32,730 bases of DNA from Pseudomonadota bacterium. GTDB taxonomy: Bacteria; Pseudomonadota; Alphaproteobacteria; Sphingomonadales; SMXR01. This document shows positions 25,041-32,730 of the stretch, piece by piece. Under the pieces are notes generated by a model. That model searched no databases. It saw nothing but the letters and a program-made list of their open reading frames with translations, and was not told where the DNA came from. Position 1 is the first letter of the stretch, and each line of letters starts with the position of its first letter. The stretch covers positions 1 through 32,730 of the forward strand of contig JACZSK010000023.1 in assembly GCA_022574255.1 (NCBI GenBank). Direction: 5' to 3'. A program made the position numbers and the translations under genes.

Positions 25041-25236
25041 AGCGGGAGAGATCGCTGCAAACGATCTATTGCAGTGGCGCCGAAGGAGCAACCGCCCCGG
25101 AAACTCTCAGGCAAAAGGACCGCTAAGGAAGATGCTCTGGAAAGCAGGCCTCGTGTTTAAGGCCTCACCGAAGGGGTAAGCCCTGGCAGGGATATGCCGG
25201 GGTCAATTCTCTCAGGTTCCACGACAGAGGGGGCAA
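25041..25236 (+). ncRNA. Tandem glycine riboswitch (gcvT element)
   Basis: Two glycine aptamers in series precede gcvT. Aptamer I (about 25041-25125) has the GCGGGAGAG opening, GCGCCGAAGGAGCAACCGC, and the hallmark ACTCTCAGGCAAAAGGACCGC. Aptamer II (about 25130-25236) has CTCTGGAAAGCAGG, CACCGAAGGGGTAAGC, and TCTCTCAGGTTCCACGACAGAGGGGG. The paired arrangement is the classic form that senses excess glycine and switches on the cleavage genes. About 55 bases follow before ATG 25291, and whether control is by termination or ribosome access is not clear; no obvious T-run terminator follows. Confidence 0.95.
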
Positions 25237-25290
25237 TTGGTCAGGACCGGCGATACCCGCCGGTACTGAGCGTTGCCGTGGAACCGAGTT

Positions 25291-26424
25291 ATGTCCGACC
25301 CGCTGAACAGAACGCCACTCCATGAATTTCATGTGGCCCATGGCGCCAAAATGGTGCCTTTTGCCGGCTATGATATGCCGGTTCAATATCCTTTGGGGGT
25401 CCTGAAGGAGCATCTGTTCACGCGCGAAAAAGCCGGCCTGTTTGATGTCTCACACATGGGCCAGGTGCTTTTGCGCGGCAGTGGCGGTACTGACGTAGCC
25501 AAGGCGTTTGAGGCGCTGGTGCCCGGCAATATCGCGGGACTGAAGCCGGGCGGCTTGCGCTACACCATGCTGCTGAACAGTGATGGCGGCATTCTTGATG
25601 ATCTGATGGTTACCCGCTACGAACAGCAGGAAAACACCCTTTATCTGGTGGTCAACGCCGCCTGCAAGGACGCTGACTTGGCGCATATCGAGCAGTCTCT
25701 GGCCGGCATCGCCAGCCTGGAGCGGCTGGACGACCGTGCTCTTCTGGCGCTGCAGGGCCCGCGCGCATCGGCGGTTCTGGGGGCGATGGCACCCGAAGTC
25801 ATGGACATGGGCTTCATGACCAGCGCCAGCGTTGAAATCGATGGCGTCTCCTGCCATATCAGCCGGTCGGGCTATACCGGCGAAGACGGCTATGAAATTT
25901 CCCTGCCCGGGGACAAGGCCGAGGCGTTCGCCGAACAACTGGCCGCCAGCGATGATGTCGAGCCCATTGGCCTGGGTGCGCGCGACTCGCTGCGCCTAGA
26001 AGCCGGGCTCTGTCTGTATGGCAGCGATATCGATGTCACCACATCGCCGGTCGAGGCGGGGCTGCTTTGGGCCATTCCCAAGGCGCGGCGGGAGGCCGGG
26101 GACTTCCCGGGCGCCGAACGTATCCTGCGGGAACTGGCTGACGGACCGGCGCGTAAGCGCGTCGGTATTCTTCCCGATGGCCGCGCTCCGGTGCGCCACG
26201 GCGCCGACATACTCGACGAGGGCGGCAGTGTGATTGGCACCATCACCAGCGGCGGCTTTGGTCCCAGCCTGGGGCGCCCCGTGGCCATGGGATATGTCAA
26301 AACGGAATTCGCCGGCGAGGGCACTGAAATTGGCCTGACGGTGCGCGGCAGGATATTGCCGGGCCGGGTCGCACCCATGCCCTTTGTCGAGCAGCGGTAT
26401 TACAGAAAACCGAAAAGCAGTTGA
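25291..26424 (+). CDS. gcvT: Glycine cleavage system T protein (aminomethyltransferase)
   Basis: GcvT transfers the methylene group from the aminomethyl-lipoyl H protein to tetrahydrofolate, releasing ammonia. The 377-residue product begins MSDPLNRTPLHEFHVAHGAKMVPFAGYDMPVQY. It carries LFDVSHMGQVLLRG near 49-62, the folate-site GGILDDLMVTRY near 101-112, and SGYTGEDGYEISLP near 193-206. The start is ATG 25291; a TTG six codons upstream is less likely. It is the first gene of the gcvT-H-PA-PB operon, directly under glycine-riboswitch control. Confidence 0.96.
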   Translation: MSDPLNRTPLHEFHVAHGAKMVPFAGYDMPVQYPLGVLKEHLFTREKAGLFDVSHMGQVLLRGSGGTDVAKAFEALVPGNIAGLKPGGLRYTMLLNSDGGILDDLMVTRYEQQENTLYLVVNAACKDADLAHIEQSLAGIASLERLDDRALLALQGPRASAVLGAMAPEVMDMGFMTSASVEIDGVSCHISRSGYTGEDGYEISLPGDKAEAFAEQLAASDDVEPIGLGARDSLRLEAGLCLYGSDIDVTTSPVEAGLLWAIPKARREAGDFPGAERILRELADGPARKRVGILPDGRAPVRHGADILDEGGSVIGTITSGGFGPSLGRPVAMGYVKTEFAGEGTEIGLTVRGRILPGRVAPMPFVEQRYYRKPKSS

Positions 26425-26440
26425 ACCCGGGAGACGGAAT

Positions 26441-26818
26441 ATGAGCGGGATCAAAATCAGCGAAGACCATGAATGGGTATCGCTCGACGGCGACACGGCA
26501 ACGGTGGGGATTACGGATTACGCCCAGAACGCCCTGGGCGATGTGGTGTTCGTCGAATTGCCCGAAGTCGGCGCCAGCTTTGCAAAAGGCGACGAGGTCG
26601 CGGTGGTGGAATCGGTGAAGGCCGCCAGTGAAATTTACGCTCCGGTATCGGGTGAAATTACCGGGGTAAACGCCGCTCTGGAAGACCAGCCCGACAAGAT
26701 CAACCAATCGCCGCTGGACGATGGCTGGCTGTTCAGGATCAGGCTCAGTGATGCCGGCGAGATCGATGAATTGATGGACGAAGACGCCTATGCCAGCTTC
26801 GTCGCCGGCCTGAAATAG
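26441..26818 (+). CDS. gcvH: Glycine cleavage system H protein
   Basis: The lipoyl carrier that shuttles the aminomethyl group between P, T and L proteins. It is 125 residues with the lipoylation site K60 in [19 protein letters not shown], and the family's [25 protein letters not shown] start. GGGAGACGGA lies just before ATG 26441. It sits 16 bases after gcvT. The L protein and lipoylation enzymes are not in the window. Confidence 0.97.
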   Translation: MSGIKISEDHEWVSLDGDTATVGITDYAQNALGDVVFVELPEVGASFAKGDEVAVVESVKAASEIYAPVSGEITGVNAALEDQPDKINQSPLDDGWLFRIRLSDAGEIDELMDEDAYASFVAGLK

Positions 26819-26828
26819 GGAAAAGCCG

Positions 26829-28187
26829 TTGCGTTATTTGCCGCTGGAAAATTCCGACCGCCAGAAGATGCTGCGGAGCGTTGGTGTGTCGTCTATCGAT
26901 GAGCTGTTTGCCGACGTGCCGGAAGCCGCGCGGTTGGACAAACTTCTCGATCTGCCGCTGCATATGGGCGAGCAGGAAGTCGAAAGGCGCTTTGCTGAAA
27001 TGGCGCGGGCCAATCACTGCGCCGGGGATGGACCATTTTTTGCCGGTGCCGGGGCTTATCGCCACCATATTCCGGCAACCGTCGACCATCTGATCCAGCG
27101 CGGTGAATTTCTCACCGCCTACACCCCGTATCAGCCCGAGATAAGCCAGGGCACCCTGCAATGCCTGTTTGAGTTCCAGACCCAGGTCGCCCAACTCACC
27201 GCAATGGAGGTGGCGAACGCTTCCCTCTATGACGGGTCCACCGGCTGCGCCGAGGCCATATTGATGGCGCGGCGGGTGACCCGGCGTAACAAGGCTGTGC
27301 TGTCCGGCAACCTGCATCCGCAATACCGGGAAGTGGCGGAGACAATCACGCAATTTACCGCGGACGAACTGGAGATGCTGCCGGTCTCGCCCGGTGAGCC
27401 TGGCGCAGACCTTGCGGCGCTCATGGATGCCCTCGATAACGATACCTCATGCGTCGTTGTCCAGAACCCCGATTTTTTCGGCCATTTGCAGGATTTATCT
27501 GGCCTTGCGGAAGCAGCCCACGCGGCAGGCGCCCTGCTGGTTGTTGTGGTCACAGAGGTCGTGTCCCTGGGCGCAGTGATGCCGCCCGGCGAAATGGGCG
27601 CCGATATCGTTGTCTGCGAGGGCCAGTCGATCGGCAACGGCATGAATTTCGGTGGTCCTTATCTCGGGCTTTTCGCCACCCGGCAGAAATTTTTGCGCCA
27701 GATGCCGGGGCGGCTGTGCGGCCAGACGGAGGATGCTGAAGGAAGGCGCGGCTATGTGCTAACCTTATCAACCCGCGAACAGCATATTCGCCGGGAAAAA
27801 GCGACCAGCAACATCTGCACCAATTCGGGGCTCTGCGCCCTGGCCTTCACCATTCATATGAGCCTTCTCGGCGAGACGGGCCTCAGGCAACTGGCCATGC
27901 TCAATCACCAGCGCGCCGTGGAGCTGAAAGCTGCTCTGGCGCGGGTTTCCGGTGTGTCTGTTCTGGGTGAGGCCTTCTTCAACGAGATCACGCTGGAACT
28001 GCGGGCACCCGCGGCTCCGGTTGGCGAGACCCTGGCCGGGCAAGGAATTATCGCCGGGGTTCCCGCCAGCCGCCTTTATCCCGGCGACCCGGCGCTCGAA
28101 AATCTTTTGGTCATGGCGGCCACGGAAATGACCAGCGAAGCCGATATCGCGGCTCTCGCGGCAGCGCTGGCGGAGGCACTGGCATGA
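26829..28187 (+). CDS. gcvPA: Glycine dehydrogenase subunit 1 (P protein, N-terminal half)
   Basis: This is the first half of the split, PLP-dependent glycine decarboxylase: 452 residues against the usual 445-450. The [15 protein letters not shown] start, [41 protein letters not shown] near residues 96-137 and [18 protein letters not shown] near 315-332 are typical. The PLP lysine is in the partner subunit. The start codon is TTG 26829, with AGGGAAAA upstream; the frame has no ATG near the conserved start. It overlaps gcvPB by four bases (ATGA). Confidence 0.96.
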   Translation: MRYLPLENSDRQKMLRSVGVSSIDELFADVPEAARLDKLLDLPLHMGEQEVERRFAEMARANHCAGDGPFFAGAGAYRHHIPATVDHLIQRGEFLTAYTPYQPEISQGTLQCLFEFQTQVAQLTAMEVANASLYDGSTGCAEAILMARRVTRRNKAVLSGNLHPQYREVAETITQFTADELEMLPVSPGEPGADLAALMDALDNDTSCVVVQNPDFFGHLQDLSGLAEAAHAAGALLVVVVTEVVSLGAVMPPGEMGADIVVCEGQSIGNGMNFGGPYLGLFATRQKFLRQMPGRLCGQTEDAEGRRGYVLTLSTREQHIRREKATSNICTNSGLCALAFTIHMSLLGETGLRQLAMLNHQRAVELKAALARVSGVSVLGEAFFNEITLELRAPAAPVGETLAGQGIIAGVPASRLYPGDPALENLLVMAATEMTSEADIAALAAALAEALA

Positions 28188-29749
28188 TGAATCGTCAGGG
28201 CAGAAAAAGCGGTACCGGGGGCATCGCCGCGGGTGAAGCGCCCGAGACCTTCACCGGCCACAGCGGCCTCGATCATGTGGAGCCGCTGATTTTCGAGATT
28301 GGCGATAATGCCAAAACCGGCGTTGATTTGCCGGCCCCTGGAGATTTCACCCCGGCGCTGGGGGGCCTCGCGCGCCAGCAACCCTCTGGCTTGGCGGGTG
28401 GTGGCCTGCCGGGCCTGAGTGAGCCGGAGGTGATACGCCATTACACCCGCCTCAGCCGCAAGAATTACGCCATCGACAGCGGGCTTTACCCGCTGGGCTC
28501 CTGCACCATGAAGCACAACCCCCGGCTCAACGAAAAGATCGCCCGCATCCCGGGGCTGTCTGATGTGCATCCGCTACAGCCGATCTCGACCGTGCAAGGG
28601 TCATTGAAGGTGATGGACGAGCTGGCACATTGGCTGAAAACACTCACCGGCATGCCGGCCATCGCCCTTTCGCCCAAGGCAGGCGCCCATGGCGAGCTAT
28701 GCGGGCTCATGGCCATCCGCACGGCGCTGGAGGCCCGGGGGGATGCGCGCAGCCTCGTGCTGGTCCCGGAATCCGCCCACGGCACCAATCCGGCGACCGC
28801 TGCGCTTTGTGGTTACGGTGTCAAATCCATCCCCGCCAACGCCCGCGGCCGGGTTGACCTGGATTTGCTGAAGGAGGCGCTGGACGACAATGTCGCGGCG
28901 CTGATGCTGACCAATCCAAACACCTGCGGTCTGTTCGAAGACCAGGTCATTGAAATCGCTGAAGCCGTTCACGCCGCCGGCGCGTTCTTCTATTGTGATG
29001 GCGCCAATTTCAACGCCATTGTCGGGCGTGTCAGGCCCGGCGATCTTGGCGTTGATGCCATGCATCTGAACCTGCATAAAACCTTCTCCACGCCCCATGG
29101 CGGCGGCGGGCCGGGTTCTGGTCCGGTGGTCTTCTCCGAGGCCCTGGCGCCCTTCATTCCCTTGCCGGAAGTGGTCAGCGACGGCGAGGGTTTGCGGCTC
29201 CGCGAGCACCCGGGCGACGGCGATCGATCCTTTGGGCGCATGACCGCCTTCCATGGCCAGATGGGCATGTTCCTGCGCGCGCTGGCCTACATGTACAGCC
29301 ACGGCGCCGATGGCCTCAGGCAAGTGGCCGAAGACGCCGTCCTCAATGCCAACTACGTGCTGGCTGGGCTGAAAGATGTGATGTCGCTGTCTTATGACGG
29401 CCCCTGCATGCACGAGGCGTTATTCGATGACAGTTTCCTCAAGGGCACCGGGGTCGAGACGCTGGATTTTGCCAAGGCGATGATCGACGAGGGCTTCCAC
29501 CCCATGACCATGTATTTTCCGCTGGTCGTTCATGGCGCCATGCTGATCGAACCGACCGAGACCGAGAGCAAGGCGAGCCTTGATGAATTTATTTTTGCGC
29601 TGCGCTCGTTGGCGGAAGCGGCCAAGGCCGGTGACACCGCGCGGTTCGCAGGCGCCCCCCATCTGGCGCCCTTGCGCCGGCTGGATGAAACCGCCGCGGC
29701 GCGCAAGCCAATCCTGCGCTGGGTCCCCAATTCCTCTGTGGAGCCATAA
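28184..29749 (+). CDS. gcvPB: Glycine dehydrogenase subunit 2 (P protein, C-terminal half)
   Basis: The PLP-carrying half of the split P protein, 521 residues. Lysine 299 in [19 protein letters not shown] is the Schiff-base residue. [24 protein letters not shown] near 94-117 and [16 protein letters not shown] near 164-179 are conserved. With GcvPA it decarboxylates glycine and loads the aminomethyl group onto the H protein lipoyl arm. It is the last gene of the operon and converges on atpF across 67 bases with no clear terminator. Confidence 0.97.
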   Translation: MMNRQGRKSGTGGIAAGEAPETFTGHSGLDHVEPLIFEIGDNAKTGVDLPAPGDFTPALGGLARQQPSGLAGGGLPGLSEPEVIRHYTRLSRKNYAIDSGLYPLGSCTMKHNPRLNEKIARIPGLSDVHPLQPISTVQGSLKVMDELAHWLKTLTGMPAIALSPKAGAHGELCGLMAIRTALEARGDARSLVLVPESAHGTNPATAALCGYGVKSIPANARGRVDLDLLKEALDDNVAALMLTNPNTCGLFEDQVIEIAEAVHAAGAFFYCDGANFNAIVGRVRPGDLGVDAMHLNLHKTFSTPHGGGGPGSGPVVFSEALAPFIPLPEVVSDGEGLRLREHPGDGDRSFGRMTAFHGQMGMFLRALAYMYSHGADGLRQVAEDAVLNANYVLAGLKDVMSLSYDGPCMHEALFDDSFLKGTGVETLDFAKAMIDEGFHPMTMYFPLVVHGAMLIEPTETESKASLDEFIFALRSLAEAAKAGDTARFAGAPHLAPLRRLDETAAARKPILRWVPNSSVEP

Positions 29750-29816
29750 AAAAAGACCATGCGGTTTCTGGCAGGTTTCCCGGCGGCCTCTTTTCCAATC
29801 CGGATTTCCCGGCAGA

Positions 29817-30320
29817 TCAGTGCAGACGCTTGTCCAGCTCCTTGATCGCGTCATCCAGCAGGCCGTCCAGTTCCTTGCCGCCAAGATGCTCGCGCACAAC
29901 CTTTTCCGCAGCACCGATGGCGACGCTGACCGCGGCGGCACGAACCTCCTTGACCGCCTGCGCTTCGGCCTGGGCGATCTTTTCGGTGGCGGCGCGGCTG
30001 CGTCTCTCCAGAATATCTTCGAGATTCTTTCCTGCCTCAAGGGCGAAGAGCTCGGATTCCTCCTTGGCTTGGGCAACCATCTCCTCGGCGTCCTTGGCCG
30101 CATCGCGCTGTTTGCGCTGATACTGGGCGAGCAGGGCCTGGGCTTCCTCGCGCAGCGTGCGGGCCTCGTCCAGCTGGGCGCTGATTTTCGCCGCCCGCTC
30201 GTCGAGGCTTGCGCCGATACTGGCCGGGACTTTCACATATATGATGATGCCGACGAAAATGAAGAATGCGACGCCGACCCAGAAAGCAGGGTTCTCGAAT
30301 GTATGAGCGATATATTCCAT
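29817..30320 (-). CDS. atpF: ATP synthase F0 subunit b
   Basis: Subunit b forms half of the peripheral stalk that holds the F1 head. The 167-residue protein has an N-terminal transmembrane helix (about residues 12-31, FWVGVAFFIFVGIIIYVKV). A long Ala/Glu/Arg-rich helix (about 37-150) forms the right-handed coiled coil, and the KELDGLLDDAIKELDKRLH tail docks on the delta subunit. The start overlaps the stop of the b' gene (TGATG). Having separate b and b' genes is typical of alphaproteobacteria and photosynthetic bacteria. It is the last gene of the F0 operon; F1 genes are not in the window. Confidence 0.95.
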   Translation of the reverse strand: MEYIAHTFENPAFWVGVAFFIFVGIIIYVKVPASIGASLDERAAKISAQLDEARTLREEAQALLAQYQRKQRDAAKDAEEMVAQAKEESELFALEAGKNLEDILERRSRAATEKIAQAEAQAVKEVRAAAVSVAIGAAEKVVREHLGGKELDGLLDDAIKELDKRLH

Positions 30321-30826
30321 CAGGCGCCCTTTCCGCCCATTGCGACGCGGATTTCGCCTTTCACAGCATCGCGCAGTCCGCTGGCGCCTATGCTCTTGCC
30401 GGTCAGGCGCTCGACGATGGCGCCGCAGGCCTCCACCGCCATGTCTTCCAGATCATCCATCGCCTCGGCCTTGGCCTCGGCAATCTTCGCTTCCGCCGCA
30501 TGGACTTCGTCTGAAAGCTTGCCCTCGGCCTTGTTCCGCTTGGCGTCAATTGCCGCCTGCATCTGGGTCCGTGCGGCGCTCAGGATGCTGTTGGCCTCGG
30601 CCTTTGCTTCGGCATGGGCCTTGTCATGCTTGGCTTCCAGCTCTTTCGACTGGTCTTTCAGCTCTTCTGAAACACGCAGGTCATCGGCAATCCTGTTTTC
30701 GCGCTCGCCCAGAATATTGGCGATTTTCGGCAATGCCGAACGCGCCATCACCAGGTAAAGGATGGCAAAGGAAATCGCCAGCCAGACGAGCTGGGGCGAA
30801 AAAACCGCTGGGTCGAGTTGAGGCAT
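30320..30826 (-). CDS. atpF': ATP synthase F0 subunit b'
   Basis: The second peripheral-stalk subunit, 168 residues. The start MPQLDPAVFSPQLVWLAISFAILYLVMARSALPKI is the standard b' signature, with the transmembrane helix at about 12-29. A long charged coiled coil follows with KAHAEAKAEANSILSAARTQM and KIAEAKAEAMDDL. It is separated from atpE by a 287-bp inverted-repeat element, whereas these genes are normally close together. Transcription must pass through that element to reach b' and b unless the element carries a promoter. Confidence 0.95.
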   Translation of the reverse strand: MPQLDPAVFSPQLVWLAISFAILYLVMARSALPKIANILGERENRIADDLRVSEELKDQSKELEAKHDKAHAEAKAEANSILSAARTQMQAAIDAKRNKAEGKLSDEVHAAEAKIAEAKAEAMDDLEDMAVEACGAIVERLTGKSIGASGLRDAVKGEIRVAMGGKGA

Positions 30827-30855
30827 CTCTGTACCGCCGCCTGTCTGTGGTTAGC

Positions 30856-31150
30856 CTAGGGTCTGAACCCAATTACCGGGTGGAGCTGTGTTGGCTCCGA
30901 AAGACCCGGAAAACAGAAGAAACCCGCAGTCGATGCAGCGCATCGGCGAGGATTTTTGACGCATTCTCCGGGCCTTTCGGGCCAATCCAGTCTGGACCGC
31001 GCCCAAATCGACCGGAACAGCGTCAAAATCGCCTCAGATAGTTTGCTATTCTTCACCGCTTTCTCCTTGTTCCGGTCAATTTTGGCCCCGGGCCTTAGCC
31101 CTCAAAAAGGGGGGGCACAGCCCTCACCGGTAATTGAGTCCAGACCCTAG
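30856..31150. mobile_element. Inverted-repeat element in the ATP synthase operon (MITE-like)
   Basis: A 287-bp core (30860-31146) is bounded by 20-bp inverted termini that agree at 18 positions (GGTCTGAACCCAATTACCGG against GGTCTGGACTCAATTACCGG) and flanked on both sides by CTAG, a candidate 4-bp target duplication. Inside are more inverted pairs: 30948-30962 with 31020-31035 (GACGC-type arms), and ACCGGAAC at 31011-31018 with GTTCCGGT at 31069-31076. The transcript could therefore fold into long hairpins. It has no transposase frame. The CTAG at the right end supplies the TAG stop codon of atpE. Confidence 0.72.
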
Positions 31151-31374
31151 AATACGAACAGTATGATAAAGGCGACCACCAGGCCGAACAGGCCGGTTGC
31201 TTCGGCCAGCGCAAAGCCCAGCAGTGCACGGCCCCACTGGCCGTCGGCTGCCGACGGGTTGCGAATGGCGGCACTGAGAAAGCTGCCGAAAATGTTACCG
31301 ATGCCAATGCCGGCGCCGGCCAGCGCGAAACAGGCAAGACCCGCTCCGATCAATTTTGCTGCATCTGCTTCCAT
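31147..31374 (-). CDS. atpE: ATP synthase F0 subunit c
   Basis: The proton-carrying rotor subunit, 75 residues in two helices. The first helix has the GIGIG glycine-repeat packing motif, the loop is AIRNPSAADGQ, and the second helix has the ion-binding Glu58 in FALAEATGLFG. ATG 31374 begins MEADAAKLIG, typical of alphaproteobacteria. The last codons read IILFVF and the stop TAG lies in the CTAG bordering the inverted-repeat element. The natural end of the gene is therefore at or very near the insertion point, but the length is normal and the protein looks intact. Confidence 0.97.
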   Translation of the reverse strand: MEADAAKLIGAGLACFALAGAGIGIGNIFGSFLSAAIRNPSAADGQWGRALLGFALAEATGLFGLVVAFIILFVF

Positions 31375-31412
31375 GTTATCTGTCCTCTTCGGTTGGGTGT
31401 GTCTAACCGAGC

Positions 31413-32156
31413 TCAATGCTCGATATGATAAGCGTCGTTCAGGTAAATGCACGACAGCATCGCGAATACGTAGGCCTGCAATACGGCGATCAGCATCTCC
31501 AGCCCGGTCAGGGCGACCACGAATAAAAGCGGCGCCCAGCCTCCTATCAGGCCAAGTGGCACAACAAAGCCGGCGATCACCTTCATCATGGTGTGGCCCG
31601 CCATCATATTGGCGAACAGGCGCACCGACAGGCTGATCGGCCGCGTCAGGTATGAAATCAGTTCAATCACCACCAGCAAAGGCAGCAACGCAATGGGCAC
31701 GCCAGACGGCACGAAAAGCCTGAGAAAGCCAAAGCCGTGATTGACGACGCCCAGCACGGTAACGCCGAGAAACACGAAGCCCGCCAGCCCAAAGGTCACG
31801 ATGATATGGCTGGTCACCGTAAAGGTGCCGGGAACCATGCCCAGCAGGTTGGCGAACAGAATGAACATGAACAGCGAGAATATGAAGGGGAAAAAGCGCC
31901 TGGCCTCGGGGCCGGCAGCTTCGTGCAGCATATTGCTGATAAATTCGTAGACCATTTCAACCATCGACTGCCAGCGGCCGGGCACGATGTGGGCGCGGCT
32001 CATGCCGCCGGACACGAACAGCCAGATCAGCGCTACAATCACCAGCATCCACAGGCCGGAGTTGGTGATCGACCAGTCAACCCCGGCGAACTCAAGCGGG
32101 ATTATCTGATAAACCTCGAACTGCGCTAAGGGACTATGTTCCAGCGGTGACGCCAT
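31413..32156 (-). CDS. atpB: ATP synthase F0 subunit a
   Basis: The stator channel subunit, 247 residues. The essential arginine is R179 in ISLSVRLFANMMAGHTMM, next to the c-ring. Other typical stretches are FPFIFSLFMFILFANLLGMVPG around 89-110 and LEMLIAVLQAYVFAMLSCIYLNDAYH at the C-terminus. It follows atpI after three bases and precedes atpE, the usual order. Confidence 0.97.
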   Translation of the reverse strand: MASPLEHSPLAQFEVYQIIPLEFAGVDWSITNSGLWMLVIVALIWLFVSGGMSRAHIVPGRWQSMVEMVYEFISNMLHEAAGPEARRFFPFIFSLFMFILFANLLGMVPGTFTVTSHIIVTFGLAGFVFLGVTVLGVVNHGFGFLRLFVPSGVPIALLPLLVVIELISYLTRPISLSVRLFANMMAGHTMMKVIAGFVVPLGLIGGWAPLLFVVALTGLEMLIAVLQAYVFAMLSCIYLNDAYHIEH

Positions 32157-32159
32157 TTC

Positions 32160-32489
32160 TCACTTTCGTCCGTTTTCAGCGTTCGTCTCGCCCGCCTCGG
32201 TCGTCATCTGTCCGGCGGCGCGATAAACATTTATCAACCCCGCCACAAATCCAAGAATGAAGAAGACGATCATGAACCATGGCGCGGTGCCAAGCCAGTC
32301 ATCCAGAAACCAGCCCATGGCGGTGCCCACCAGGATGCCGATCACAAGCTCTGCGATAATCCGGAAAGCCAGCCCCATCGCCTTGCCAGACCCGGTATAT
32401 CGCGGCTTCTTCTTCTCCTGCGCCTCCCGGATCCGCTCCAGCCTGCTCTCAAGCTTATCAAGCGGTGATTGCCCCGGTTTGTCTTCCAT
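32160..32489 (-). CDS. atpI: AtpI, ATP synthase protein I
   Basis: A 109-residue protein with a charged N-terminal region (MEDKPGQSPLDKLESRLERIREAQEKKK) and two transmembrane helices (about residues 45-65 and 71-91, with GTAMGWFLDDWLGTAPWFMIVFFILGFVAGL). This matches the alphaproteobacterial AtpI/AtpQ-like assembly factor that helps form the c-ring. It is not a subunit of the finished enzyme in most species. It is the first gene of the F0 operon. Confidence 0.9.
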   Translation of the reverse strand: MEDKPGQSPLDKLESRLERIREAQEKKKPRYTGSGKAMGLAFRIIAELVIGILVGTAMGWFLDDWLGTAPWFMIVFFILGFVAGLINVYRAAGQMTTEAGETNAENGRK

Positions 32490-32594
32490 AATCGCCCTTG
32501 AATGCTCCGCAGCCCCGAAAGGTTTTTTGCCCCTGAAGGCGCATTAATGGGTGACAAGGCAGCTAATCTCAGCACGCTCCCGGCCAGGTAAATC

Positions 32595-32608
32595 CGGCGC
32601 GAAAGCGC
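32595..32608 (-). promoter_or_regulatory. Hairpin at the expected 5' end of the atp transcript
   Basis: GGCGC and GCGCC arms with a four-base loop lie immediately downstream of the -10 hexamer. The first bases of the atp mRNA would form a compact GC hairpin, possibly protecting the 5' end. Confidence 0.4.
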
Positions 32609-32612
32609 CTGC

Positions 32613-32641
32613 AACATAGGGGCAGCCCCAGATGCTGTCAA
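32613..32641 (-). promoter_or_regulatory. Sigma-70 promoter of the ATP synthase F0 operon
   Basis: On the minus strand a perfect TTGACA (32641-32636) and TATGTT (32618-32613) are spaced by exactly 17 bases. This is the best promoter match in the window. The leader to atpI would be about 115 bases. Bases 32642-32730 show no gene. Confidence 0.75.
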
Positions 32642-32730
32642 GCGCCAAACCGGCTGCGTTATAGCGTTGAAATAAAAGGATAAAAACCGCCTTTTCGGAC
32701 TCATCCGACCGCCCGAAGTTCCTCTGCCCG

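Noticed and set aside
29580-30758. Open plus-strand frame of 392 codons across gcvPB and atpF/atpF'
   Set aside because: It runs through the end of gcvPB and antisense to two coiled-coil genes; it has low-complexity Ser/Ala/Leu composition as expected from the reverse of Ala/Glu-rich helices.
30856-31056. 66-codon minus-strand frame inside the atp-operon element, with a GTG start and AGGAG upstream
   Set aside because: The ribosome-binding site is tempting, but the frame ends in the terminal repeat, the product has no recognisable domain, and the region is made of inverted repeats; a truncated relic of an insertion sequence cannot be excluded.

Overview
The window is a stretch of alphaproteobacterial chromosome. 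The evidence is the aa3 oxidase cluster order coxB-coxA-ctaB-(small ORF)-ctaG-coxC-DUF983-surf1, the ATP synthase order atpI-atpB-atpE-atpF'-atpF with two different b subunits, the split glycine decarboxylase gcvPA/gcvPB behind a tandem glycine riboswitch, and the GC-rich coding style. A member of the Rhodospirillales/Sneathiellales part of the class fits, but the genus cannot be read from sequence alone. Nearly all of the window is housekeeping DNA packed at high density on both strands.

Layout. 1-4450 (minus): a cut-off inositol-monophosphatase-family gene, pmbA/tldE, a structured 323-bp gap, then ubiD and ubiA for ubiquinone. 4542-6798 (plus): rsmE and gshA. 6810-7836 (minus): an ArsN2-like GNAT and a PNPOx-fold protein. 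7892-9016 (plus): two tandem copies of a two-gene cassette of very small membrane proteins, each with its own terminator, sharing a 61-nt leader (50/61 identical, last 26 nt invariant). 9025-10485 (minus): tldD. 10810-17066 (plus): the cytochrome c oxidase and assembly cluster. 17147-17439: a 293-bp inverted-repeat element. 17441-18697: an M16 peptidase. 18703-19266 (minus): yqgE. 19434-22464 (plus): a DsbD-N-domain protein, a peroxiredoxin, and a stomatin/NfeD pair. 22481-23926 (minus): rnhA and ispH. 24112-24908 (plus): a double-CDGSH protein and a lipoprotein. 24958-29749 (plus): promoter, glycine riboswitch and gcvTHPAPB. 29817-32489 (minus): the F0 part of ATP synthase, interrupted between atpE and atpF' by a 287-bp inverted-repeat element flanked by CTAG, with a good promoter upstream at 32613-32641.

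How the genes work together: ubiquinone synthesis, the terminal oxidase with its heme O/CuB/heme-a assembly factors, and F0 form a respiratory theme. GshA, peroxiredoxin, the DsbD-like protein and CDGSH proteins form a redox theme. TldD and TldE, the two subunits of one peptidase, are both present but 7.3 kb apart.

The least explained parts are the duplicated small-membrane-protein cassettes at 7892-9016 and a family of transposase-less inverted-repeat elements. The elements have related GGTC-starting ends, one sits inside the atp operon, and a solitary end lies at 1724. No function is claimed for the cassettes.
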